From: an uncultured Dysosmobacter sp.
GTDB lineage: Bacteria; Bacillota; Clostridia; Oscillospirales; Oscillospiraceae
Reading direction: 5' to 3'
NCBI RefSeq assembly: GCF_947631165.1
Contig: NZ_CANRKH010000010.1
Span: forward strand, 1-64,000
DNA length: 64,000 nucleotides
Part shown: piece by piece, positions 1 to 7,916 of the stretch
Numbering within the stretch: the stretch's first letter is position 1
Layout of the letters: each line of letters opens with the position of its first letter
Notes under the pieces: generated by a model
Told to the model about the DNA's origin: nothing
The model's input: the letters and a program-made list of their open reading frames with translations, nothing else
Databases searched by the model: none
Position numbers and translations under genes: made by a program

Positions 1-59
1 ACGGGTTCCGGCATCATCGCCGGGCCGGCTGAAAAGTTATAGGTTCTTCCGTATTTCAT
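1..59 (-). CDS. serC: Phosphoserine aminotransferase SerC, N-terminal 19 codons (cut by window edge)
   Basis: The visible residues begin MKYGRTYNFSAGPAMMPEP. The stretch YNFSAGPA followed by a P-E pair is the hallmark start of phosphoserine aminotransferase, the PLP enzyme that interconverts 3-phosphohydroxypyruvate and O-phosphoserine in serine (and pyridoxal) synthesis. A GGAGG ribosome site lies about 7 bases before the ATG. It is the last visible gene of the leftward TRAP/LLM/PLP-enzyme cluster, so O-phosphoserine may be made next to an enzyme that could consume it. Only the start is visible, so whether the gene is intact cannot be judged. Confidence 0.85.
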   Translation of the reverse strand, partial: MKYGRTYNFSAGPAMMPEP

Positions 60-149
60 CTCTTTGTCCTCCATTTCTTTCAGTTTGGGAGAGACCCATT
101 AACACAGATCTCTCCCATTAAACTTTATTTCCGCAAAATAAGCGTTTGC
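60..149 (-). other. Stem-loop spacer between TRAP large subunit and serC
   Basis: A 9-bp perfect stem (TGGGAGAGA at 86-94 with TCTCTCCCA at 109-117) sits between the two genes. It has no T-run on the reading strand, so it looks like an mRNA-stabilising or processing hairpin rather than a terminator. Confidence 0.45.
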
Positions 150-1433
150 TTAATGATACAGGATATTGGGCAGGAACAGCGAGATCTCAGGCACCAGCAC
201 GATAATGACCAGGGCCACGATGCTGATGAGGCAGAACGGCAGCACACCCTTGTAGATCTCGCCCATTTTCGCATTGGCAATGGGCTGTGCCACAAACAAA
301 TTCAAGCCGAAAGGCGGTGTGAACATGCCGATGCACACCGTGGTAATCATAATGACGCCCAGGTGGATCAGGTTGATGTCCAAGGCATTCACCGTAGACA
401 GCACGATGGGCAGAATGATCATGAACGCGGAAACGCCATCAATGAACATGCCGGCGATCAGCATGTAGACGCACAGGATCAGCAAGAAGGAAGTCTTACC
501 AATATCCAGGGTAGCCATCCAGCTGGAGAAAGCCTGAGGCAGACCGCCCACAGTCAGCAGCCACGCAAACGCGGAGGCGGCAGCCATCAGGATCATCGTC
601 TGCGCGGTGGTCCTGATAGAGGCAACCAGCGTCTCCCGGAACAATTTCATATCCATCTCTTTGTAGATGAACACGCTGACCAGCAGCGCGTACACGCAGG
701 AAAGGCCGGAAGCCTCGGTGGGGGTGCAGATGCCGGAGTAAATGCCGCCAATGATGATGATCGGCACGCCCAGCGCCCACAGGGCATTCAGAGTAGCGCG
801 GCCCTTATCCGCCCAGGATGCTTTCGCTTCCTTGGGGATATTGTGACGCTTGGCATAAACATAGATATACAGCAGGAAGCAGATACCGTATACGATACCG
901 GCAGTCAAGCCTGCCATAAACAGCTCGCCGACTGAGGCGTTCGTCATCGTGCAGTACATGATGGCGGTGATGCTGGGGGGAATCAGCAGCGCTACGGAGC
1001 CGCTGGAAGCGATCAGGCCCAAAGAGAAGCCCTTGGGGTAATGCTTTTCCCGCAGGCCGGGATACAGCAGTCCGCCGATCGCCACCACAGTAGAGGGAGA
1101 CGAGCCGGACACAGCGCCAAAGAACATGCTGGCCACTTCTGTGGTGAAACCCAGGCCGCCAGTGGTATCACCCACCATGGCCGCCGCCCAATTCACGATA
1201 CGGCGGCCAATACCGCCGTTCTTCATGATGTTGGCCGCCAGAACGAAAAAGGGCACAGACAGCAGGGAAAACTTATCAATGCCGCCAAACATCTTCATGG
1301 CGACTACAGTCAGATCATTGTTGGTGAAGAGCAGCAGACTTGCCGCGGTAGGCAGGCAGAGGGCCACAAAAATGGGAGCGCCCATAAAAAGCAGGATAAA
1401 CATACCTGCGATCAGGAAAATATTCATTGCCAT
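150..1433 (-). CDS. TRAP transporter large membrane subunit (DctM family)
   Basis: This 427-residue, strongly hydrophobic protein has the length and layout of the 12-13-helix DctM permease of tripartite ATP-independent periplasmic transporters, which use a sodium gradient to import organic acids. Recognisable family stretches include FMGAPIFVAL near the N-terminus, SGSSPSTVVAIGG near residue 110 and FTPPFGLNLFVA near residue 370. The start has a GGAGG site 10 bases upstream. It follows the small subunit by 17 bases, with the binding protein just before that, so all three TRAP parts are present. The substrate cannot be read from this subunit. Confidence 0.93.
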   Translation of the reverse strand: MAMNIFLIAGMFILLFMGAPIFVALCLPTAASLLLFTNNDLTVVAMKMFGGIDKFSLLSVPFFVLAANIMKNGGIGRRIVNWAAAMVGDTTGGLGFTTEVASMFFGAVSGSSPSTVVAIGGLLYPGLREKHYPKGFSLGLIASSGSVALLIPPSITAIMYCTMTNASVGELFMAGLTAGIVYGICFLLYIYVYAKRHNIPKEAKASWADKGRATLNALWALGVPIIIIGGIYSGICTPTEASGLSCVYALLVSVFIYKEMDMKLFRETLVASIRTTAQTMILMAAASAFAWLLTVGGLPQAFSSWMATLDIGKTSFLLILCVYMLIAGMFIDGVSAFMIILPIVLSTVNALDINLIHLGVIMITTVCIGMFTPPFGLNLFVAQPIANAKMGEIYKGVLPFCLISIVALVIIVLVPEISLFLPNILYH

Positions 1434-1450
1434 ATCAGATGACCCTCCTT

Positions 1451-1987
1451 TCAGTTCAGATCCAACAGATTGATATCGGTAGCATCTTCCACCGGCTTGT
1501 CCGCCAGGTCCTCATGCTTGACGCGGATATAAAATACCAGCTTCAAAGCATACTGAACGGTGGAAAGAGCCGCGCCGATAGGCAGCGCCAAATAGATGAT
1601 CCACAGGGGCACCTGCATCACGGGACTGCGCTGCATATTCTTCAAAGCCAGGCCCACATAGCTGGCACAGCCCACTGTGAACAGCGCGCAGAACACGCAG
1701 GCTGCCAGCATGCAGAGGATCTTCAAAATCTTCTTCGTCTTGGTGGGGGACATCTGATAGACGATATCCACACCCACATGGAGGTCATCCTCCGCACAGA
1801 GAGACATGCCTACAAAAGTGATCCACACGCTGCAATAGCGCATGAATTCCTCCGCCCAGTCCAGTGCGGGCATCCATGATACCCGGCGGAAAATAACGTT
1901 CAAGGTCAGCACCAGCAGCGCCGCGCTGAACAAAATGCTTGTCAGAGTGATCTCAGCGATTCGGATCCCCTTCAAAACTTTCTTCAA
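1451..1987 (-). CDS. TRAP transporter small membrane subunit (DctQ family)
   Basis: About 178 residues with four predicted membrane segments, including one near the N-terminus and one in the middle (ILCMLAACVFCALFTVG), plus the DctQ-type FRRVSWMPALDWAEEFMRY stretch. It forms the membrane complex with the DctM subunit. The frame has no ATG near its start. I chose the TTG at 1987 because a GGTG-containing site lies 7 bases upstream; an earlier TTG at 2023 falls inside a 12-bp hairpin and has no ribosome site. The first residues are therefore uncertain. Confidence 0.85.
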   Translation of the reverse strand: MKKVLKGIRIAEITLTSILFSAALLVLTLNVIFRRVSWMPALDWAEEFMRYCSVWITFVGMSLCAEDDLHVGVDIVYQMSPTKTKKILKILCMLAACVFCALFTVGCASYVGLALKNMQRSPVMQVPLWIIYLALPIGAALSTVQYALKLVFYIRVKHEDLADKPVEDATDINLLDLN

Positions 1988-1995
1988 TACAATAC

Positions 1996-2046
1996 ACCAA
2001 CTTTCTAAGAAAGGGCGGAGCAAAAGTCAATTTGCTCCGCCCCTGG
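1996..2046 (-). other. Stem-loop between TRAP binding protein and membrane genes
   Basis: A GGGCGGAGCAAA arm pairs with TTTGCTCCGCCC just after the binding-protein stop and is followed by TTTCTT. It may be a partial terminator or an mRNA 3'-end protector that lets the binding protein be made in excess over the two membrane subunits, as is common in binding-protein transporters. Confidence 0.55.
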
Positions 2047-2051
2047 GAAAA

Positions 2052-3128
2052 TTACTGGTTGGCGGGATCAGCCAGGAACTCCTGGACCCGGTTCAGCAGA
2101 TCAGTGCCGATCTCCTTGCCGAACTCCTCGTACACAGGCTCGCAGGCGTCCTTGAAAGCCTGTCTCTCCTCGGGAGTCAGCTCATAAATGGTGATATCGC
2201 TGGCCTCGATGGTGGCATAGTAATCCTTGTTGTACTCCTGGAGACGGTCATAGCAGAACTGCTGGTTCTCGATGACAACTTCCTCGATCAGCGCCTTGGT
2301 GTTGTCGTCCAGGCCGTCCCACCACTGACCGGAGCAGGCCATGATGTACTCCAGATAGGAGTGTGCGGACACGATCATGTAATTCTGCACCTCATACAGC
2401 TTCTGGCTGGCGATGGACAGGAAGGGGTTCTCCTGGCCGTCGACCGTCTTGTTCTGCAGGGCGTTGTACAACTCCATGATATCGATGGCAGTGGTGGTAG
2501 CACCCCAGCACTTATACATCTCCATGATGATGGGAGCTTCCTGGGTGCGGATGCGCAGGCCCTTGAAATCCTCGGGCTTGTGGATCTCATAGTTGTTGGT
2601 GAAGTTCTTGGAGCCAGAGGAATAGAAGGCCAGGCCATGGATACCGATATCGTCCAGGCCGGACATCATCTCGGTAGCCAGATCGCTCTGGAACAGCTTC
2701 ATGGTAGACTCCTGCGTGGGGAACAAGAAGGGCATGTCCATGATGTTCAGCGTGGGATAGAATCCGCCGTACTTGGAGGTGGGCAGCAGGACCATCTCCA
2801 CCGTGTTCATCTGCATGGACTCGATCATCTCGGAAGCGCTGCCCAGCTGCTGGGTGGGATAGATCTCCACGGTGATAGCACCGCCGGAACGCTCCTCCAG
2901 CGCGGCCTTGATGTTCTCGCAGGCCTCATGGTGCGGAGTCGTGAGGGGGGCGTCATGGGCCAGGCGGATGGTCATCTTGGGATAGGTCACATCGCTGGTT
3001 GCGGGCTCGCCGGTCTGGGTCTCGGGTGCGGGGTCGTTGGTCGTCGGGGTCTCCTCGGTCTTGTTGCCGCAGGCGGCCATGGACAGCATCATTGCGATCG
3101 CCATGACCAAAGCAAGAATCTTCTTCAT
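2052..3128 (-). CDS. TRAP transporter solute-binding lipoprotein (DctP family)
   Basis: This 358-residue protein starts with a lipoprotein signal (hydrophobic stretch ending MAAC, lipid-modified Cys20) and a Thr/Pro/Glu-rich linker. The DctP fold follows, with typical stretches IRLAHDAPLTTPH near residue 55 and GLRIRTQEAPI near residue 185. The second Arg there matches the position that binds a substrate carboxylate in family members, which supports an organic-acid ligand. It should sit on the outer face of the membrane and deliver ligand to the adjacent DctQ/DctM subunits. The start has an AAGGAG site. The ligand is unknown. Confidence 0.92.
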   Translation of the reverse strand: MKKILALVMAIAMMLSMAACGNKTEETPTTNDPAPETQTGEPATSDVTYPKMTIRLAHDAPLTTPHHEACENIKAALEERSGGAITVEIYPTQQLGSASEMIESMQMNTVEMVLLPTSKYGGFYPTLNIMDMPFLFPTQESTMKLFQSDLATEMMSGLDDIGIHGLAFYSSGSKNFTNNYEIHKPEDFKGLRIRTQEAPIIMEMYKCWGATTTAIDIMELYNALQNKTVDGQENPFLSIASQKLYEVQNYMIVSAHSYLEYIMACSGQWWDGLDDNTKALIEEVVIENQQFCYDRLQEYNKDYYATIEASDITIYELTPEERQAFKDACEPVYEEFGKEIGTDLLNRVQEFLADPANQ

Positions 3129-3261
3129 GATCTTCTCCTTCTCAAAATAAATATCTATCCTATTGAACAGCCAAAGCTGCTATAGGTCCCAAAGTGGATG
3201 TGGTACTGCCCGCTGCTCACCGCGGCCTGGCTCGGCCAAGCTGTGGTGGATCCGCCGGGAT

Positions 3262-4284
3262 TCAGCCGCTGTACTTGCTGATGATCTCCTCAGCAAAGAA
3301 CTGCATGTGGTCGCGGGTCTCCTCCAGGTTGCTGTCCGCAAAGATCAGCGCGGAGAAGGTGTTGACACCGGCCTCGATATAACGCTCCACCTGTGCCCGG
3401 ACCTCGTCCACGGAGCCGAGCAGGTTGCGGTCCAGATACTGTGTCGCGTCTCTGCCCTTCATGGTGGACTTGCCCAGAGAGCAGCTGTGGCGGTAGATCT
3501 GAGAACGCTCGTAACGAGCTACGGCCTCCTCGTGGGTCTTAGCGATGGAAACGGAGATCTGGGGGGCGATATCAATGTCCTTGATGTTCCGGCCCACGGC
3601 CTCGCACTCAGCAGTGATCGCCTCCACGCCGCTCTTGATCTCATCAGGCGTCAGCAGCGCGGGCAGCCAGCCGGTGCCCCATTTGGCCACGCGCTTGTAG
3701 CCCTTGGCAGAGTTTCCGCCGAAATAGAACGCGAAGGGCTCCTGAACGGGATGGGGATAGCACTGGGCATGCTGAATATCGAAATACTTGCCCTCATAGG
3801 TCACATTGTCCTCGGTGAACAGACGGTGCATGATGTCGATCGACTCATCCAGCATCTCGCCGCGGATCATGCCATGAGCAGCCTTGCCGAATTCGGACTC
3901 GAACTCCTCTCTGTAAGCGCCCAGGCCGACGCCCAGCAGCAAACGGCCGCCGGACAGCTGATCCAAGGTCGCGATCTCCTTGGCCATGACCAGAGGATTG
4001 CGGAAGGGGATGACCAGCAGGGCGGTGGCCAGCTTCAAAGTGGTCGTCCGCTCAGCAATGGCGGCCAGCTCCAGCAGCGGCGCGTAATAACGGGGCGGCT
4101 GGCCGTTGAATTCCTCCCGCACATAGTTCTGGGTCGTGATGTGGTCGTTGCCCCACACGGAGTGGAAGCCGAGCTTCTCCGCGTAGACGGAAAGCTCAAC
4201 GACATCGCGGGCGGAAGAATAGGGGATGGGATACATCAATCCCTCAGTGCCGGTGGCGATACCAAGGCCAAAGTTTGCCTTCAT
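3262..4284 (-). CDS. LLM-class flavin/F420-dependent oxidoreductase
   Basis: A 340-residue luciferase-like (bacterial luciferase/F420-reductase fold) TIM-barrel protein. Diagnostic parts are VYAEKLGFHSVWGNDHI near residue 40, the TTTLKLATALLVIPFRNPLV region near 85, and the LDQLSGGRLLLGVGLGAY block near 110 shared by alkanesulfonate monooxygenase, Mer and other F420-dependent enzymes. The start has an AGGAGG site. It lies between a CysK-like PLP enzyme and a TRAP transporter. In an anaerobe an oxygen-using role is unlikely, so a reductase using F420 or reduced flavin is more plausible. The substrate, and the choice between FMN and F420, cannot be decided here. Confidence 0.85.
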   Translation of the reverse strand: MKANFGLGIATGTEGLMYPIPYSSARDVVELSVYAEKLGFHSVWGNDHITTQNYVREEFNGQPPRYYAPLLELAAIAERTTTLKLATALLVIPFRNPLVMAKEIATLDQLSGGRLLLGVGLGAYREEFESEFGKAAHGMIRGEMLDESIDIMHRLFTEDNVTYEGKYFDIQHAQCYPHPVQEPFAFYFGGNSAKGYKRVAKWGTGWLPALLTPDEIKSGVEAITAECEAVGRNIKDIDIAPQISVSIAKTHEEAVARYERSQIYRHSCSLGKSTMKGRDATQYLDRNLLGSVDEVRAQVERYIEAGVNTFSALIFADSNLEETRDHMQFFAEEIISKYSG

Positions 4285-4335
4285 GTTGGTGTCCTCCTTA
4301 TTATTAAAATCATGAACTGCATGCTGCGGATGGGA

Positions 4336-5409
4336 TCAGACCACATACTTCTCATAGGGAGTTTCAGAGAGATAGCGGTCACGCCGGTCAACGATCGTTG
4401 TGACAACATTCTTGCCGGGGCCAAGCTCCTTGGCGATGCGCAGGGCCACCGCCACATTGGCGCCGGAGGACATCCCGCAGAAGATACCCTCTTCCTGGCA
4501 CAGGCGGTTGGCCATGTCTCTGGCCTCTTCATCGGAAACGCAGTAGATCCGGTCCGGATAGCCGGCGTCCAGCAGCTTCTTCACGATGGGGTCCTCCGTG
4601 ACCCACTTGTCCAGGCCAATGGCCTCGGCGATCTTCGTCTTCATGTCAGACACAGTGAATTCGCCGTACTTGGCCATTTCGCCTTCAAAATCAAAATACT
4701 TCTCACTGCCGCCGGGCTCCACGCCAAAGATCAGCGGGGGGCGGACGCCGTGGTTGCCCAGGCCGCGGATCATGCCAAACAAAGACGCACCGGAACTGGC
4801 GGAGCAGCCGATCGCGTCTACCTGGCCCTCCAGCTGCTCATAGATCTCTTCGCCCAGAGACTCCTGGCCAATGTAGTTGTAGGGGTTATAGATCTGGTCG
4901 ACCCACACGGCGTTGTCCAGGCTGTCCTCTTCCCGCTGGCAGTCCATCTTGGCAGACAGCACATGCAGCAGGTCGGGCGCCTCCTTGGACAACTCCTCGA
5001 TCTGCTCCTGAGTCAGATAGACGTCCGGCTCACTGGAGATCTTCACTTGGGGGCCGTAGGCCTTAGTGATGAGCATTCTGGCGTTTTTGGGATCTTCCAT
5101 CTGATAGCGGTACAAATAGATGCGGGCGTTATATCCTTTGGCAGCGCACACCATGGAGACAGCGGGAGCTGTATTGCCGGCAGATGCCTCAATGACCGTG
5201 CCGCCCTCTTTCAGCTGCTTGTGGTTCCAGGTATCCCCGCGCTCTGCGGCCTCGATCATAGCCAGGGCCATTCTGTCCTTATAGCTGCCGCTGGGGTTCA
5301 GATGTTCCAGCTTCACGAACACGTTCGCCCCCACGTCCTTGCCGACCCGGTTCAGCTTCAGCAGCGGGGTGTGGCCGATCGCCTCAGTGATACTGTTGAT
5401 GTAATTCAT
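4336..5409 (-). CDS. CysK/CBS-like PLP-dependent beta-replacement enzyme, divergent
   Basis: A 357-residue fold-type II PLP enzyme of the cysteine synthase family. The Schiff-base lysine is Lys44 in GSYKDR, the Asn loop is ASAGNT (75-80, usually TSGNTG), and the C-terminal CGMSSGA and DRRDRYLSE blocks are conserved. The phosphate-binding glycine loop, normally GTGGT, is SASSGAS at 203-209, and about 40 extra residues precede VDQIYNPYNY. These changes argue against plain O-acetylserine sulfhydrylase. The serC start in the same cluster suggests O-phosphoserine as a possible substrate, as in SbnA or OPS-dependent CysM (inference). The ATG chosen has GGAGGG 5 bases upstream; an ATG 24 bases earlier does not. 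Confidence 0.88.
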   Translation of the reverse strand: MNYINSITEAIGHTPLLKLNRVGKDVGANVFVKLEHLNPSGSYKDRMALAMIEAAERGDTWNHKQLKEGGTVIEASAGNTAPAVSMVCAAKGYNARIYLYRYQMEDPKNARMLITKAYGPQVKISSEPDVYLTQEQIEELSKEAPDLLHVLSAKMDCQREEDSLDNAVWVDQIYNPYNYIGQESLGEEIYEQLEGQVDAIGCSASSGASLFGMIRGLGNHGVRPPLIFGVEPGGSEKYFDFEGEMAKYGEFTVSDMKTKIAEAIGLDKWVTEDPIVKKLLDAGYPDRIYCVSDEEARDMANRLCQEEGIFCGMSSGANVAVALRIAKELGPGKNVVTTIVDRRDRYLSETPYEKYVV

Positions 5410-5571
5410 ACGTTCCCTCCATATCATCTTCATTAGTCAAAAATATCAGGGACGCACAGGCGCGTTGATCGCTATCTGATCTTTTATGCACCCCTGTCAT
5501 TCACAGATCTGGAACAGGCGCCATCCGAACAATGGCCGTTCCCTTTCAGCGCCGGAACATACGCCGGCAGC

Positions 5572-6315
5572 TCAGTCCTGCGGGTCCATCGCACGAAGCG
5601 CTGTCCGGATAGAGCGGACCCGTTCCAGCGCGCCCTTCCCCTCCACGCAGCGCTTGGAGAACTTCTCCAGCCAAGGCTGCATCTGCTCCAGGGACTCATA
5701 CTGCCCCCGCTCCTGCAGCATGCGCAGCAGCTCTTCCCTGCTGAAATCCTGATAGCGCTCATCGTGGATCAGATACCGCTGGCCCAGGCGCTTCGTATAA
5801 GGCCGGTTCAGCTGCGCCTCCGTGGCGTAGCCAATGCACAGCGTCACCACCGGCACCACGCCCACAGGGCAGCCCAGCGCCGCGGCCCGGTCCTCGTAAT
5901 GCTCCATGATATCGCCCAGATAAACGGAGCTGAGGCCCAGGGCCTCCGCCGCCAAAACGGCGTTCTGGGCCGCGACCACCGTATCCACAACAGCAAGCTG
6001 ATACTCGCCTTCCTGCGGATTCCGGCCGCTCTCCGTCATCCCCTCAAAAATGATGTTCCACCGGCGGTAATCCGCGCAGAACACCAGCACCATGGGTGCC
6101 TTGCGGATGGCAGGCTGTTTGGACAGCTTTGCCCGGGTCTCCGGGTCATTCACGGAGATCACGGAGTACATCATCATGTTCTCCGTCGTCGGCGCCGCCA
6201 GGATCGCCTGGTAGATCTTCTTCCGCTTTTCCTCTTCCACGTCCCGCTCGATAAAATCCCGGACCGACTTGCGGTCCATGATCACTTGGAGGGCCTCCAG
6301 CTTCTCTTCGTACAT
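5572..6315 (-). CDS. Nitroreductase-family FMN oxidoreductase
   Basis: A 247-residue NfsA-like flavin reductase. The N-terminal RKSVRDF motif, the APTTENMMMYS stretch near residue 37, the AAQNAVLAAEALGLSSVYLG helix near 117 and the late C-terminal helices fit the FMN-binding nitroreductase fold. The start lies 8 bases after the ECF gene stop and its GAGG site overlaps that stop, so the two are translationally coupled. In mycobacterial FbiB a CofE ligase is fused to a nitroreductase-like domain that reduces dehydro-F420-0. Here a CofE homologue is two genes away, so a role in deazaflavin metabolism is possible but not shown. Confidence 0.85.
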   Translation of the reverse strand: MYEEKLEALQVIMDRKSVRDFIERDVEEEKRKKIYQAILAAPTTENMMMYSVISVNDPETRAKLSKQPAIRKAPMVLVFCADYRRWNIIFEGMTESGRNPQEGEYQLAVVDTVVAAQNAVLAAEALGLSSVYLGDIMEHYEDRAAALGCPVGVVPVVTLCIGYATEAQLNRPYTKRLGQRYLIHDERYQDFSREELLRMLQERGQYESLEQMQPWLEKFSKRCVEGKGALERVRSIRTALRAMDPQD

Positions 6316-6323
6316 CCGTATCC

Positions 6324-6911
6324 TCACTCTCCGATCTTCAAGATCCTTCCCAGCGCCCGGTACACAGGTGCGTACAGACACAGTGCGATGGCGCTGTTCA
6401 AAGCCGCTTTCAACAAATTGAACGGGATGACATAGACCATGGATGCCGTGACGGCTTCCGCCGACATCCCATGCTGCAGATACAAGATCACATAATTGGC
6501 GGGGATCATGATAATCGTTGCCGCCAAAACTCCGGCAGCGCAGCATAAGATCCGCTTTTTCCCGCCCGCCCGAAAACGGTGGGCCAGACAAACAGCCACC
6601 AGCATCAGCGTTGCCGTGGCCAGAAATTCACTGATGTGCCCATAGGGGCTTCCTCCGTGGACCAGGAAATACAAAACGCCTTTTACCACCGCGCACTCCA
6701 GCCCGGCAACCGGTCCCAGCAAAAGGCCGCACAGCAATATGACCGCGCCATTGGGATCATATTTCAAATAGGAGGCCGCCGGGATCAGCTTAAAGCCAAA
6801 GCACAGCATGCACATCATGCCGATGGCCGCCAGCAGAGCAATATATACCAGCCGGTGCAGCGGACGCATTCCCAGCTTGGTGACCAGGATCTCTTCCTCT
6901 TTTACATCCAT
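6324..6911 (-). CDS. ECF transporter S component, RibU-like (probable riboflavin uptake)
   Basis: About 195 residues with some five to six membrane segments. The block around AASYLKYDPNGA followed by LLCGLLLGPVAGLE, then a Lys-containing helix and a glycine-rich turn, resembles RibU and related vitamin-binding S components. These work with shared EcfA/EcfA'/EcfT subunits that are not in this window. Flavin uptake would fit the flavin enzymes around it. The ATG at 6911 has CGGAG 9 bases upstream; a TTG at 6938 has no site. Riboflavin specificity is inference from the family pattern. Confidence 0.78.
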   Translation of the reverse strand: MDVKEEEILVTKLGMRPLHRLVYIALLAAIGMMCMLCFGFKLIPAASYLKYDPNGAVILLCGLLLGPVAGLECAVVKGVLYFLVHGGSPYGHISEFLATATLMLVAVCLAHRFRAGGKKRILCCAAGVLAATIIMIPANYVILYLQHGMSAEAVTASMVYVIPFNLLKAALNSAIALCLYAPVYRALGRILKIGE

Positions 6912-6959
6912 TTTCAGATTCTCCGTTTTCTCTGCCAATTTTTTTGTTTCGCCGCCTGG

Positions 6960-7736
6960 TCACCGAAGCTTTTCCTTCCCAATTTGATACAACCGATCCT
7001 TCCGCGGCAGCCGCAGAGAAGCGCTGTCCTCTTCGGAAGGCGTATATGAGAATCCGCGCACCAAAACGGCGGGGATGCCTTCGTTTCCCTGTCCCATGAC
7101 CAGCGTGGCCGCGCCGGCGATCTCGTCGGCCACAGCCTCCATCGTGCTGCGCATCACGCGGCCGTCGCGATCCTCCAAGCCGATATAGGGCCGGATGGTC
7201 TGCATACCGTAAGACCCCACCACAACGCCCGCCGCGCCACTGCGCAGCGCTCTGCCGTGGGTATCGCAGATGATGACCGGCAGGTCTATTCCACGCTTCG
7301 CAAGAGCCTGACTGATGTGCTTGGCCTGAGCGTCGCAGTCCTCCGGCAGCAGGATCACCCGGTCCGCCCCACCGGCGTTGGAGGCATCCACGCCGGCATT
7401 GCAGCAAATCCAGCCGTCCCTGCGTTCAGAGATCAGCAGCCCCCGCTCACAGACATACAGCTTTTCCGAGCTGTCCATGATGACCTGGACCATAGCCGGA
7501 TCCTTGCCGCTGACCCCGGCGATGCGTTTTGCCTCATCGGAGGGCGTCACCGCTGCCAGCTCCCGGACCCGTCCGGCGGCCTTGGAAATGACCTTATGGG
7601 TCACCACAAGGATATCTCCCGGCTGGACTTCGGCTGTCTCATTGAGAGCCTTTGCCAGCAGCGCCGTCAGATCCGTATCGGCAGTGACCTCCGGCAATCC
7701 GGAGAGCGGGATAAAAGAAAGTATATTAGGCGTCAT
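6960..7736 (-). CDS. cofE: CofE-like F420-0:L-glutamate ligase family protein
   Basis: A 258-residue protein matching the coenzyme F420-0 gamma-glutamyl ligase family in length and motifs: FIPLSGLPEV at residues 8-17, GDILVVTHKVISKAAG at 40-55, NAGVDASN at 113-120 and ICDTHGRALRSGAAG at 156-170, with the metal-binding Asp in the DT.GR motif. CofE adds glutamates to the deazaflavin coenzyme F420. Bacterial homologues also occur where F420 is unproven, and no cofC, cofD or cofG/H lies in this window, so the true substrate is open. It is the first gene of the leftward cluster. The frame stays open 47 codons further upstream, but that part is the leader and starts at the predicted transcript end. 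Confidence 0.8.
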   Translation of the reverse strand: MTPNILSFIPLSGLPEVTADTDLTALLAKALNETAEVQPGDILVVTHKVISKAAGRVRELAAVTPSDEAKRIAGVSGKDPAMVQVIMDSSEKLYVCERGLLISERRDGWICCNAGVDASNAGGADRVILLPEDCDAQAKHISQALAKRGIDLPVIICDTHGRALRSGAAGVVVGSYGMQTIRPYIGLEDRDGRVMRSTMEAVADEIAGAATLVMGQGNEGIPAVLVRGFSYTPSEEDSASLRLPRKDRLYQIGKEKLR

Positions 7737-7881
7737 ATTCCATGCAAAAAATGCCTGAACGGCATAAACTCCATCTTCAAAATCTTTTTCGGTATTTCCT
7801 CTGCCTCCGGTATGAAATACCTCCTGCAGGGCCAAATTCTGTCCGTTCATTCGACCTGGACAGAGCGTTCCCGTCATCTAT
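7737..7881 (-). promoter_or_regulatory. Structured 5' leader of the cofE cluster with terminator-like hairpin
   Basis: The roughly 145-base leader holds three stems: CTGTCC/GGACAG (7858-7863 with 7839-7844), an 8-bp GGTATTTC/GAAATACC stem (7814-7821 with 7791-7798), and ATGCC/GGCAT (7761-7765 with 7751-7755). The last is followed by six T on the reading strand, nine bases before the ATG. This is the layout of an attenuator or riboswitch expression platform. I could not match it to a known class (FMN, Moco, glycine and others considered). Confidence 0.5.
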
Positions 7882-7887
7882 TTTGAA

Positions 7888-7916
7888 ATTCTACCATAGA
7901 GTGTAATAAATTGCAA
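7888..7916 (-). promoter_or_regulatory. Promoter of the cofE/TRAP cluster
   Basis: On the minus strand TTGCAA is followed 17 bases later by TAGAAT, a close match to a vegetative promoter, with the start expected near 7881. It is the only strong promoter seen upstream of the nine-gene leftward cluster. Confidence 0.65.

Noticed and set aside
1842..5436. Long open frames on the plus strand (447 and 757 codons) opposite the TRAP, LLM and PLP-enzyme genes
   Set aside because: They are antisense to well-recognised genes, have no ribosome sites and consist of low-information, Gly/His/Arg-rich sequence typical of GC-rich shadows.
7737..7877. 47-residue N-terminal extension of the CofE-like protein
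   Set aside because: It starts at the predicted transcript start with no ribosome site, contains the leader hairpins, and family members begin at the motif chosen.
7737..7881. Glycine riboswitch before cofE
   Set aside because: ACCGAAAAAG and TTCAGGCA resemble pieces of the glycine aptamer, but the supporting stems do not fit and the genes do not concern glycine.
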